Source: a gamma proteobacterium symbiont of Taylorina sp. (GTDB lineage: Bacteria > Pseudomonadota > Gammaproteobacteria > GRL18). From it: a DNA stretch of 64,000 nt. Shown here piece after piece: positions 18,971 to 27,264 of this stretch. Location: assembly GCA_025655455.1 (NCBI GenBank), contig JAHXIV010000010.1:94388-158387 (forward strand), written 5' to 3'. Made by a program: the position numbers and the translations under genes. The notes beneath the pieces were generated by a model. That model had not been told where the DNA came from and did no database searches. It worked only from the letters and a program-made list of their open reading frames with translations. Positions within the stretch are counted from its first letter, which is position 1, and each line of letters starts with the position of its first letter.

Positions 18971-19879
18971 ATGTATCTTGATTTTTTCAAGCTTGAAAAA
19001 GAACCATTTTCACTAACCCCTGATACTGATTTTTTTTTAAACTCAGATTATTTTAAGGATGCTTTAGAAACATTAATTATTGCCATTAATAACGGCGAAG
19101 GCTTTATTAAAGTTACCGGTGAAGTCGGTACAGGCAAAACCTTACTATGCCGAAAACTACTCAATTATTTTTCTGATAAACTGATCACTGCTTATATTCC
19201 TAACCCCAATGTTTCACCAAAAACACTGGTTTTTGCATTGGCCAGAGAGTTAAATATAAAACTCTCGCAAAGAACCACCGAATATGTCCTGCATCAGTTA
19301 ATCAGTAAGAAACTCATGCAGCATTATCATCTCAAGCAGAAAGTCATTCTATGTATTGATGAAGCACAGGCAATGCCTGATAAAACATTGGAAGCATTAA
19401 GGCTGCTTACTAATCTTGAAACTGAAAAAAGTAAATTACTCCAGGTCATTTTATTTGGTCAACCCGAATTAGATGAGAAACTGCAATCACGACACTTGCG
19501 GCAGCTTCGCCAGAGAGTCAGTTATTCCTTTAAATTGAAGCATTTAAACTTTAATATTTTAGTGGATTATTTAACACACCGCCTGGTGACTGCTGGTTAT
19601 AGCGGTGGTGAATTATTTCAATTGTCAGCACTCAAATTATTACACCGTTATAGCCGGGGAATCCCCCGTTTAGTCAATGTCATCACTCATAAAGCCCTTA
19701 TTCTCTGCTATGGAAAAGGCAAGCATCAGATAACGAAGACGATGATGAAACAAGCCATTGAAGATACTGAAGATGCTTATATTGACACGACAAAAAAATC
19801 TTCCAGTCGATTACTGATCAATATTATTCTTTTTATTTGCAGCTGTATTTTTGCCTATAGTCTGTGGATATTACTATGA
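18971..19879 (+). CDS. mshM: MSHA biogenesis ATPase MshM (ExeA/GspA family)
   Basis: The 302-residue protein starts MYLDFFKLEKEPFSLTPDTD, the family signature. It has Walker A TGEVGTGKTLLCR near residue 48, Walker B VILCIDEAQAMPD near 128 and a C-terminal membrane helix (LLINIILFICSCIFAYSLWI). ExeA-like ATPases help assemble secretins through peptidoglycan. It overlaps mshN by four bases. Confidence 0.9.
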   Translation: MYLDFFKLEKEPFSLTPDTDFFLNSDYFKDALETLIIAINNGEGFIKVTGEVGTGKTLLCRKLLNYFSDKLITAYIPNPNVSPKTLVFALARELNIKLSQRTTEYVLHQLISKKLMQHYHLKQKVILCIDEAQAMPDKTLEALRLLTNLETEKSKLLQVILFGQPELDEKLQSRHLRQLRQRVSYSFKLKHLNFNILVDYLTHRLVTAGYSGGELFQLSALKLLHRYSRGIPRLVNVITHKALILCYGKGKHQITKTMMKQAIEDTEDAYIDTTKKSSSRLLINIILFICSCIFAYSLWILL

Positions 19880-20805
19880 GTGTCATCAATCAAATGCTGC
19901 GGGATTTAGAGCAGCGCAAAGTTCAATCAGGCATTTCCAGCCATTATATTGATGAGGTCAATATTGTTGCTAAAAAAACAATCAACCTCTGGTTTCCTGT
20001 TCTGATTTTACTATTGGCTTTAATTCTAATAACAGCTCTGTATTTTTATCCTGTTAAAATCAATGAAAGCATGAAAAAAGAGAGTGCTATCCTTGCAAAA
20101 AAAACTCAGGAAAAAATAATCTCCAGACAGGAAACAATCAAAATATCACCAGAACAGAAGGAAATAAAAGCAGAGCCAATACAAAACAAAGTCGATCCCA
20201 TCTCAGAAAAACAAGCAGAAAAGCATATAGAAAAGCAACAAACAGCAGCAGAAGTGAAACAGGAAGCAGCCGTTACTCAATCTGTCAGTCAAAAGAAAGA
20301 CCCCATAAGTACATCTCCAGAACAGAAAAAAACCAAGAAAAAACCAAAAGTTACGCTAAAACCTGAACAAGCTAAAACTCTCATCAACCATCCTGTCAGG
20401 CAAACAATAGCAGCTCCGACAGAATCAAAAGTAACCAGGCGTTACTCCAGAACTATCGTACAGAACACCCCCTTAGAGATTGTCAATCAGGCAAGACAGT
20501 TAATGAGCAAGGATATTTCAAAAGCGATTGAACTCTTAGAGCAGAACTTAATAATAATAACACCTGATGCCGATTATTATGCCACTCTGGCTAATCTTTA
20601 TTTACGCCAGAAACACTTTGACAATGCCATTTTTAATTATCAGCAAGCGTTAAAACTGGATAAAAACAAAGGGGAACTCTGGATTGGACTGGCCTTGTCA
20701 TATAAGGGTTCAGGTGCAGCAGATAAGGCTGAAAAAGCATTTAAACAAGCCGCAAACTCAAGCGATATCAGCCCGCAACTAAGAGATTACGCAAAACAGC
20801 AATAA
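19876..20805 (+). CDS. mshN: MSHA biogenesis protein MshN (TPR)
   Basis: The protein starts MSVINQMLRDLEQRK, diagnostic for MshN, with the ATG overlapping the mshM stop (ATGA). A GTG 12 bases upstream is possible but less likely. One membrane helix lies near residues 37-57, then a long Lys/Glu/Gln-rich linker and C-terminal TPR units (ADYYATLANLYLRQKHFDNA, GELWIGLALSYKGSGAADKA). It is shorter than many MshN proteins in its TPR part. It is the last gene of the block. Confidence 0.85.
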   Translation: MSVINQMLRDLEQRKVQSGISSHYIDEVNIVAKKTINLWFPVLILLLALILITALYFYPVKINESMKKESAILAKKTQEKIISRQETIKISPEQKEIKAEPIQNKVDPISEKQAEKHIEKQQTAAEVKQEAAVTQSVSQKKDPISTSPEQKKTKKKPKVTLKPEQAKTLINHPVRQTIAAPTESKVTRRYSRTIVQNTPLEIVNQARQLMSKDISKAIELLEQNLIIITPDADYYATLANLYLRQKHFDNAIFNYQQALKLDKNKGELWIGLALSYKGSGAADKAEKAFKQAANSSDISPQLRDYAKQQ

Positions 20806-20890
20806 CAGTCTAAAGTTATTCGCTCATTTGCCGATATAAGTATTTGATACTATAATGAACCTATAAGAAAACAGGATATCATTCAAGGCA

Positions 20891-21394
20891 ATGCAGATTT
20901 CTAATCAATCAATTCTTTCCGCCGCCTTTTCAGGGGTTGGCAGCGCTTTAAATCGCAGACTACCTGCCGAACAATATGCGCCGAAATCTGTAACGCTTGA
21001 AGGTCAGCTCATTAAAGGGGATGAGGATAAGAAACGAGCAAGAAAACAGGAAAGAGAAGATCTCTCAACACTTCAACAAGATTCAAACGAGCAGCAGAAA
21101 AATACGGAAATCACACAACTGCTTGTCAACCTGTCTCCTGTTTCACAATCTGAAGACACAGGCCGTTCCCTCTTAATAGACAATCAGCTATCACAAAAGA
21201 ACTTTTCCAGAAGTCTCCAGGCAGGCGGGCAGACACCGGAACAATCTGCTAATCTGGAAGAACATAGTTTCCCGTATAGCAATAGAAGAAGTGATAATGG
21301 TCTTGCAGGCGGAGCATTAATTATCCAGAAATATTTAAATAATGAACCTGCTGGTAACCATAAGACGAATAGTTTTATTAATACATTTATTTGA
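20891..21394 (+). CDS. Hypothetical hydrophilic protein following mshN
   Basis: The 167-residue protein is not recognised. It is Gln/Ser/Glu-rich, with a charged stretch KGDEDKKRARKQEREDLSTL and the C terminus GGALIIQKYLNNEPAGNHKT. There is no signal peptide or membrane segment. The C-terminal IQKYLN stretch resembles small proteins found near other gammaproteobacterial PilZ or msh genes, but that is a weak impression. It is 85 bp after mshN and convergent with the PilZ gene, three bases away. Confidence 0.6.
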   Translation: MQISNQSILSAAFSGVGSALNRRLPAEQYAPKSVTLEGQLIKGDEDKKRARKQEREDLSTLQQDSNEQQKNTEITQLLVNLSPVSQSEDTGRSLLIDNQLSQKNFSRSLQAGGQTPEQSANLEEHSFPYSNRRSDNGLAGGALIIQKYLNNEPAGNHKTNSFINTFI

Positions 21395-21396
21395 AA

Positions 21397-21696
21397 TTAA
21401 TTCACTTCATCCAGTGAAATTCCAACGATAAACTTTTGAGTTTGTTCATCTTCAGTCACACGAACCACTTTGGCCTTAGCGCTTAAAGGCGTCACTGTCT
21501 TAATAACAGGGTGTACCACGACATCCAGTTCCTGCCCTTCTGTCAGTTTATGTTCAGTAATAAAATTAACCCCGGTTGCACTTAAATTTTTACCTTCACC
21601 CTGATATTTCTCTGAACTACCGGATTCAGAAAATTCAACGTGACAATCTACAGACATACGATAAAAAGAACGTTGCTCGTCATAATTGATTGTCAT
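21397..21696 (-). CDS. PilZ-domain protein
   Basis: The 99-residue protein is a single PilZ domain. The c-di-GMP binding pattern is present: an arginine-containing N terminus (EQRSFYRMSVDC) for RxxxR, and NLSATGVNF for the D/NxSxxG motif. It probably acts as a small c-di-GMP receptor in the cytoplasm. Its place beside the msh locus fits control of pilus or surface attachment, together with the c-di-GMP-binding type N domain of MshE. Confidence 0.88.
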   Translation of the reverse strand: MTINYDEQRSFYRMSVDCHVEFSESGSSEKYQGEGKNLSATGVNFITEHKLTEGQELDVVVHPVIKTVTPLSAKAKVVRVTEDEQTQKFIVGISLDEVN

Positions 21697-21775
21697 AAGT
21701 CATACTCTTTATTTGGTTTTATAGTGAATGTAATGATAGCAGTAATTTAATAAAAAATAGAGTAATAATCCAGTT

Positions 21776-22678
21776 TTATTGATTTATTTTAATTTTCAGT
21801 AATTTTGCTTTTCTTTCCGAGCTGACATAGTAGTTTTTATTGTTTTTTGACAGACACATGCCCTCCGGCTGGAATAATTTTTTATAGCTCAGAGAATAAT
21901 CATAAATCCACTGATTACGACTATCATTTGATCGATGGAAACGGTGGATACGCGCATAGGTGTTGATCGACATTAATTGCCCATCTGCACTAATATCAAG
22001 AGCTGTTGGATTGACAATACTTTTAAATTCACCACTTTTGATTGCTATTTGCGTTTGATCTAAATTATCAGGCTTTAAAGGTAATTCAAACATCAGTGCA
22101 TGCGGGGTACGTTTTGTCAGTAGGATTATTCTCTCAGCAGCCATATCAACAGCAACTGATTCCACATCATAAGACTGTCCATCTTCAAACTCAAAATTAA
22201 AAGACCATGCCGGAGAAATTCTTGAATGATTGCGATTGTTTAGCTCCGGTTCTTTAATAATATAAATCTGGTAATCAAATCTCAATCTGAAATTATCACC
22301 GGTATCAGCAATCAGTAAATAAGGTGTGCCATGGTATTTAAAGGCATCCATGTCTTCCCAGTCATTGGCTTGTATTTCTCCCCCGGGACCGGCTTCAAGA
22401 TGAAATACTGCCTTATCCTTACCCTTACGGCTGATAGCATAAATAATCGGCATGTGTCCGCTGTCATTATGTGTCCATAAAAGTTGTTTATCACTCTTTG
22501 AGCAGGCCAGACCACTGGACTCATTTATTTTTTTATTTTCAATCGGATAAGATTTTTGTTGTGCAGCAATAATTGTCTGTTTCGTTTGTGACCAGCTTGA
22601 CGGACTATAAAAAAACAGGCCATAGCAAAGCGCAATAGAAAAACACCCGAAAAAAAATAAAATTGATTTTAAATGAAT
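21776..22678 (-). CDS. Secreted beta-propeller-like protein with a non-standard start
   Basis: From the ATG at 22453 the product has 225 residues, but the same frame continues upstream for about 75 codons. That extension encodes a hydrophobic signal (KSILFFFGCFSIALCYGLFF) and KINESSGLACSKSDKQLLWT before HNDSGHMPIIYAIS, the known start of this propeller-type family. It therefore belongs to the gene. No ATG, GTG or TTG exists in the extension. An ATT at 22678 lies seven bases after TGAGG and overlaps the tatD stop, so an AUU start is a candidate; a lost start codon is the alternative. Other motifs are NDWEDMDAF and LLIADTGDNFRLR. Function unknown. Confidence 0.7.
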   Translation of the reverse strand: MHLKSILFFFGCFSIALCYGLFFYSPSSWSQTKQTIIAAQQKSYPIENKKINESSGLACSKSDKQLLWTHNDSGHMPIIYAISRKGKDKAVFHLEAGPGGEIQANDWEDMDAFKYHGTPYLLIADTGDNFRLRFDYQIYIIKEPELNNRNHSRISPAWSFNFEFEDGQSYDVESVAVDMAAERIILLTKRTPHALMFELPLKPDNLDQTQIAIKSGEFKSIVNPTALDISADGQLMSINTYARIHRFHRSNDSRNQWIYDYSLSYKKLFQPEGMCLSKNNKNYYVSSERKAKLLKIKINQ

Positions 22679-23514
22679 GATAATACCTCATGAACGTTAT
22701 TATTGAGTTGAGAATAGACTTGCTCATCAGTTAGTTGACTATTTTTTATAACAAAATCCATGTCCATATGCAATGCAGCAGTATAGAGATTAATAAATTC
22801 CTGAGCAATTTCCTGCAGGTATTGCGGACTATTGACCTGTCCTTGATATTGACATGGTGTCATATCGGGAGCATCTGTTTCCAGCACCCATGAGCTAAGC
22901 GGCAGCCTGACCAAAAGAGAACGTAGCCTGGTCGCTTTAGGATAAGTGTATGCCCCACCAAAACCCAGTTTAAAACCCAGTTGCAAATATTCTTCAGCCT
23001 GTTCATAACTACCGCTATAGGCATGAATAATACCTGTAATTTGTGGATGTTTTTTCAAATGCTCAATCACATCAAAATGAGACTTTCTGGCATGGATTAA
23101 TACCGGCAGATGATATTGTTCAGCGATCTGTAATTGCTGAGAAAAAAAACTCTTTTGTTTTTCCTTATCAATATCATTAGTATGATTTACCTTATAATAA
23201 TCCAGGCCTATTTCGCCAATGGCTATCATCGATTGAGCGGCACAAAGTTGAGCTAACTTTTCCAAATCATCCGCTTTATGTTTATCAATAAAACATGGGT
23301 GCAAACCTAATGCCGGATAGAGACTGCAATGCTGTTGACAAAGCTGCAGTACTCTTTGCCAATGCTCAGAGCAAACACCGGGAATCACAATGGAAGATAT
23401 TCGATTACTTTTACATACCTGCAGGATATTGTCCCGTTTATTATCAAAAATGGGAAAATCAAGATGGCAATGAGTGTCAATAAGATAAGAATAGGGGTCG
23501 GAGTCAAATGGCAT
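22669..23514 (-). CDS. tatD: TatD family metal-dependent deoxyribonuclease
   Basis: The 281-residue TIM-barrel hydrolase has the metal ligands in LIDTHCHLDFPIF near residue 11, the Glu in AIGEIGLDYYKV near 97, HARKSHFDVI near 145, IIHAYSGSYEQAE near 167 and LETDAPDMTP near 213. TatD nucleases act on DNA in repair or turnover. The first residues (MPFDSDPYSY) are encoded by a dispersed GGGGTCGGAGTCAAAT repeat, which seems to have supplied the start codon in front of the usual N terminus. Confidence 0.9.
   Translation of the reverse strand: MPFDSDPYSYLIDTHCHLDFPIFDNKRDNILQVCKSNRISSIVIPGVCSEHWQRVLQLCQQHCSLYPALGLHPCFIDKHKADDLEKLAQLCAAQSMIAIGEIGLDYYKVNHTNDIDKEKQKSFFSQQLQIAEQYHLPVLIHARKSHFDVIEHLKKHPQITGIIHAYSGSYEQAEEYLQLGFKLGFGGAYTYPKATRLRSLLVRLPLSSWVLETDAPDMTPCQYQGQVNSPQYLQEIAQEFINLYTAALHMDMDFVIKNSQLTDEQVYSQLNNNVHEVLSFI
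23493..23510. repeat. GGGGTCGGAGTCAAA repeat inside the tatD start
   Basis: Reads aggggtcggagtcaaatg. On the minus strand it encodes residues 2-7 of TatD. The tatD ATG lies immediately beyond it. Confidence 0.7.
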
Positions 23515-23529
23515 TATAGCTGTCCCGGT

Positions 23530-24315
23530 TTAATTCCCCAGAGAACCAAACACATCTTTAAGAATATCAGTTGAACGTGCCATTGGATTAGCGCGGATTA
23601 ATTTTTCCTGATCAGCAATCTTGGTAAATAAACCATCCAGTGTTTTATCAGTCACATACTTATTAATATCCTCAACATCACCCAGATATTTTTTTGTCAA
23701 ACCAAAGCTATCATATTGCTTAACAGTTGAGCTTAAAGATTGATAGTATTGTGTAACCTGATTTTTATCCATGGCACTTTTTATATAAGGGTTGATCAGT
23801 TGACTCAGCTGTTTAGAGGTGTTTTTTCTAAAATAATCAGTAGCAGCGGTATCTGAACCCGATAAAATAGATTGCGCATCGCGCAAAGACATTTTGCTGA
23901 TAGAATCAACAAACACATCAGTGACTTTTGGCACAGCCTGTTCAGCAGCACGATTCATACTGGATACATAATCATCTATAATTTCCTCCTGACCGGCTGA
24001 ACGCAACAGTTTTTCAATAGTTTCCATTTCTTCAGGCAGCATAATTTTAACCGCTTGATCAGACAGAAAACCATTTTTTTTACCTAACATATCCACTGCA
24101 GTTTTTACACCCACATCCAGAGCTTCTTTTAAACCCTGAGAAATCTGATCATTGGATAAGGTGGATCCAATATTAGATGCCGTACTTTTTCCTGTCGAGG
24201 TTTTAAGCACTTTATCCGCATCTTTAAGCATGTCCTGCCAACCGGCAAAACTTGCTGTTGTCAGAAGCAAAGTAGTAGTTAATGAAGTGATTATAATTAA
24301 TTTATTTTTTAACAT
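23530..24315 (-). CDS. DUF4197 family secreted protein
   Basis: The 261-residue protein has a signal peptide (LIIITSLTTTLLLTTASFA) and the DUF4197 pattern: LSNDQISQGLKEALDVGVKT near residue 53, FLSDQAVKIMLPEEM near 83, AAEQAVPKVTDVFVDSISKM near 128 and LFTKIADQEKLIRANPMARS near the end. Function of the family is unknown. Its ribosome binding site (CAGGAAA) lies directly beside a five-unit TTTTCTA tandem repeat, which may alter expression if its length changes. Confidence 0.87.
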   Translation of the reverse strand: MLKNKLIIITSLTTTLLLTTASFAGWQDMLKDADKVLKTSTGKSTASNIGSTLSNDQISQGLKEALDVGVKTAVDMLGKKNGFLSDQAVKIMLPEEMETIEKLLRSAGQEEIIDDYVSSMNRAAEQAVPKVTDVFVDSISKMSLRDAQSILSGSDTAATDYFRKNTSKQLSQLINPYIKSAMDKNQVTQYYQSLSSTVKQYDSFGLTKKYLGDVEDINKYVTDKTLDGLFTKIADQEKLIRANPMARSTDILKDVFGSLGN

Positions 24316-24326
24316 TTTATTTCCTG

Positions 24327-24361
24327 TTTTCTATTTTCTATTTTCTATTTTCTATTTTCTA
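24327..24361. repeat. Five tandem TTTTCTA heptamers
   Basis: Five perfect 7-bp units lie between the DUF4197 ribosome binding site and the preceding gene. Slipped-strand change in unit number would alter promoter or leader spacing. No other long simple repeat was seen in intergenic DNA apart from the A10 tract at 57234. Confidence 0.75.
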
Positions 24362-24378
24362 TTTCATAAGTCAGGGTA

Positions 24379-25956
24379 TTATAAACCTGAAGAAATTGAC
24401 CAGTTTGGATAATTTACTTTTTGATTTTTTAAAATTACTTTATTTTGTTTAAAATTACGTCCTTTTTTAGTCTCTGTTTTATACAATAATTCCTGTTCTT
24501 CTCCGCCTGCCAGCTTGCTGTGAATCTCAACCGTCTGGTAATTATGTTTTTTAATATCCAACTGACTTTTTATCATAACATCACCATAAAGTAAGCGACG
24601 TATTTCAATTTGAATCGCTTTATCAGTATAATTTCTTACCTGCTGAACAAAAATACTATGTTCATTCCAGCCTGATACTGTGCTTCTATGATCGACTATG
24701 ATACGTCCATCATCAATGCGTCGATGAACATTGCCTTTTTTATAGTGCATCCAGATATTGTCACGCCAGTTCTTTAAATTGACTATTTTAAAGTGAACAT
24801 CCCGATCAACACCGCTATTTAACTCTATTTTTTCTCCTACAGAAGTATATTTCAACCTTAAACTGGCAATATAGTTCAGGCTATTATGCTGATTTTTTTT
24901 ATACAGCTGTATTTTTCCTTCCGGCAACGGAGACTCACCCAGAGCAGCACTTTTGTCATTTTTAAAAATAAAAACCTTAGCCAGATATTCACCATATTCC
25001 CGGGGTCTATAGCGATACACAGTTTCTATTGCAATGGCTTGGGAAAAGCTACTACGCAAACGTTTCGACCATTGATGCGGAATATTTTCTGTCCCTTCAA
25101 TAGAAAAGATCGTATATTCACTCAGACTGTCTTTTGCAATATTTTTTTCTTCTTCCATACTTTCCAGAACCGGAGCTGCCACCGCCATATCACTCATTAC
25201 ATGAAGTCCAGACGGCTTCATCATCATTTTTCGAGCTTCTTTTTTGCGTAGATTATTTCTTAAACGATCCTGCTTCCCCCGAGTAATAAGATCCTTGTTC
25301 TGCTGCGCTTTTCTTACCAGATCATTGATTCGTTCCACCAGATTAATCTGTCCGATCACCAGTCTTATTTCTGCATTTTCATAATCTTCACCGGATAAAT
25401 TAGTAATCGTCACAAAATTATCCAGCGCCATTTCTTCTCCTGAGACGTCAATAATCCCCAAATAATCAGCTTGCCATGAAATACCTGAAGTAAAATAAGA
25501 AATTTCTATGGTAGAAAGTGTTTCAATAGAACTTTGAATATTCCAATATAACATTTGTGGTTTTTCATGAGGAAAGATCGTATTTGTTAAATTCATTTGC
25601 ATTGGATGAGAAATAAACTTCAGCTGAACAGAAGTCGGATCTATCTGAGTATTTGCCCAGCTGAATTGTAATCGGTTAACCCCATTCTTAAGACTAATCT
25701 GCCGTGTTTCTTTGACCAGAGTCAGATCTTCTGAATTATAGATTGTCAGCTGAACGCTGTCTCTAAGGGGTAAGGTAGACAAGTCAATGTTTTTTGCAAA
25801 AACGTAACTGACTGACAAAAGCAATAAAATTAGAATCAGGCTGATTAGACTCTTATCAAACATGAATTTATTACCACTGCCCCTTTGCAGGAAAAAATGT
25901 TTGCAAAGCGACAGCGGTAAAAAATTCATTAGCTGAAGGCTCAAAATATTTTTCAT
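24379..25956 (-). CDS. DUF4139-like secreted protein, paralogue 1
   Basis: The protein resembles the DUF4139 family: LTIYNSEDLTLVKETRQISL and VNRLQFSWANTQIDPTSVQL at the N terminus, ISYFTSGISWQADYLGIID in the middle, then RRLLYGDVMIKSQLDIKKHN. The signal segment is MFDKSLISLILILLLL, whose ATG is at 25863. A coupled start at 25956, with GGTGAG upstream and overlap with the preceding gene, would add 31 residues mostly encoded by a 93-bp hairpin repeat. The downstream half of the protein is basic and contains MMMKPSGLHVMSDMAVAAPV. Function unknown; the neighbouring paralogue suggests paired action in the envelope. Confidence 0.75.
   Translation of the reverse strand: MKNILSLQLMNFLPLSLCKHFFLQRGSGNKFMFDKSLISLILILLLLSVSYVFAKNIDLSTLPLRDSVQLTIYNSEDLTLVKETRQISLKNGVNRLQFSWANTQIDPTSVQLKFISHPMQMNLTNTIFPHEKPQMLYWNIQSSIETLSTIEISYFTSGISWQADYLGIIDVSGEEMALDNFVTITNLSGEDYENAEIRLVIGQINLVERINDLVRKAQQNKDLITRGKQDRLRNNLRKKEARKMMMKPSGLHVMSDMAVAAPVLESMEEEKNIAKDSLSEYTIFSIEGTENIPHQWSKRLRSSFSQAIAIETVYRYRPREYGEYLAKVFIFKNDKSAALGESPLPEGKIQLYKKNQHNSLNYIASLRLKYTSVGEKIELNSGVDRDVHFKIVNLKNWRDNIWMHYKKGNVHRRIDDGRIIVDHRSTVSGWNEHSIFVQQVRNYTDKAIQIEIRRLLYGDVMIKSQLDIKKHNYQTVEIHSKLAGGEEQELLYKTETKKGRNFKQNKVILKNQKVNYPNWSISSGL
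25849..25942. repeat. About 93-bp hairpin element, copy 1
   Basis: Imperfect palindrome with ends ATGAATTT...AAATTCAT and a centre around TTTGCAGGAAAAAATG. It shares extended similarity, including flanks like ctcttatcaaa and ggccnagggctc, with copies at 28841-28933 and 57328-57418. Here it lies in the 5' end of the DUF4139-like gene and stays open in that frame. Confidence 0.8.
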
Positions 25957-25961
25957 TTCAC

Positions 25962-27152
25962 TCACCACTCATTCTTTAAATTAATATTCAATTTTTTTGT
26001 CAGCTTGACAACTTTTTCGCCGCTTTTTCTGGCCGGCAGAGTGATCGCATAGGCAATTGTCTGTGCATTGCTGCGCTCTTTAATGGGCTTTCTATCAAAA
26101 TTAGTCTCCTTGCCGACTTGCCATTCAAGTAACTGATATTGTGAACGAGATGGTAAAACTTCATTTCTTAAATACTCCAATGACTCTTCAATAATAATGG
26201 TGACCTCTTCATCTTTAAAATTTTCAATTGTATATTCAAGTAATATATCCATATTTTTCAGATTGCCATTAATCTTCTGCTGATTTTTTCTTTTAATAAT
26301 ACGTTTAACAACAATATCTCTGGCCTGGCCAATATATAATTTTTCCTTATCTCCTTTCGCAGTATACTGTCCCCAGTCTTCACCCGCAAAGACCAAACTG
26401 CCCTTTTTATCCTGCTGATAAATTCTGAATTTACCCGGTGCCAAAGACTGTTTCCCGAGATTATGCTGAGTATCATTATGTATTTGATAATGCATTAAAA
26501 CATTCAATTTATCCTGAGTTCTGTTGCGATAACCCAGCTCTGCAGCATTCACAGTATAAGTTTTATCAACGGGTATATTTTCAAAATGATAATTTAAAAA
26601 TTCCTGAGTTTCATTCAGTCTCATAGGTAATGATACCGTTTTGGCTAAACCTGTATTCATTTGTGCATTTAAGTATTCTTCACCGGATTGATTAATCACT
26701 TTAATATATTGATTTAAATCCATTAGCGTTTCATCTGCATTGGTTTTCGCGATATAATGATATTCTTTATCCAGGTGATTAATTACATAAGTAATTCGAA
26801 CAATTGCACTGCCATTTTTGTCAGAGGCTATGATCCAGGTTAATGCCGCTTCATTAGGTGGATAACTCACTGATAAAATATTAGCCCGCGGCTGATCTTT
26901 TCCCTCAATGACTCTAAAAATAATGGTTTCCGGCTTGATTGAGGTGTTGTGCCAGGAAAAATCAATCAGGTTATTGCCTTTCTGCAGGGGGACAATTCGC
27001 TCTTCTTCTATAATCGTAATATTTTCATTTTCCAGCTGGATCTCAATGTGTTCTCTGGCAGGCAGAGTGATCAATTTAATGCGTGCATAGCTGTTCGTCG
27101 ATATTAAACACAAAATAAAGATTGCAACAGCATACAAGGTTTTATATTTCAT
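25962..27152 (-). CDS. DUF4139-like secreted protein, paralogue 2
   Basis: The 396-residue protein has a signal peptide (LYAVAIFILCLISTNSYA) and the same architecture as its downstream neighbour: TLPAREHIEIQLENENITII, LIDFSWHNTSIKPETIIFRV, AIVRITYVINHLDKEYHYIA and QSGEEYLNAQMNTGL. It is about 130 residues shorter than the neighbour because the basic middle insertion is missing. The two genes are adjacent and overlapping at the start codon, so they form an operon from a duplication. Envelope location is likely; function unknown. Confidence 0.75.
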   Translation of the reverse strand: MKYKTLYAVAIFILCLISTNSYARIKLITLPAREHIEIQLENENITIIEEERIVPLQKGNNLIDFSWHNTSIKPETIIFRVIEGKDQPRANILSVSYPPNEAALTWIIASDKNGSAIVRITYVINHLDKEYHYIAKTNADETLMDLNQYIKVINQSGEEYLNAQMNTGLAKTVSLPMRLNETQEFLNYHFENIPVDKTYTVNAAELGYRNRTQDKLNVLMHYQIHNDTQHNLGKQSLAPGKFRIYQQDKKGSLVFAGEDWGQYTAKGDKEKLYIGQARDIVVKRIIKRKNQQKINGNLKNMDILLEYTIENFKDEEVTIIIEESLEYLRNEVLPSRSQYQLLEWQVGKETNFDRKPIKERSNAQTIAYAITLPARKSGEKVVKLTKKLNINLKNEW

Positions 27153-27264
27153 CGTTATCTCCAGCTTATAAAATAGGATATACTACACATTATAGTAAAT
27201 TCTTACAGAATTATTCAATTTTTTCTTAAACTCTAAAACAGCCTTATATTAAAGTCTTTATTCT

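Noticed and set aside
24327..24361. The heptamer repeat as a CRISPR or origin-type iteron array
   Set aside because: Units are 7 bp with no spacers and lie next to a start codon, so it is a simple sequence repeat.
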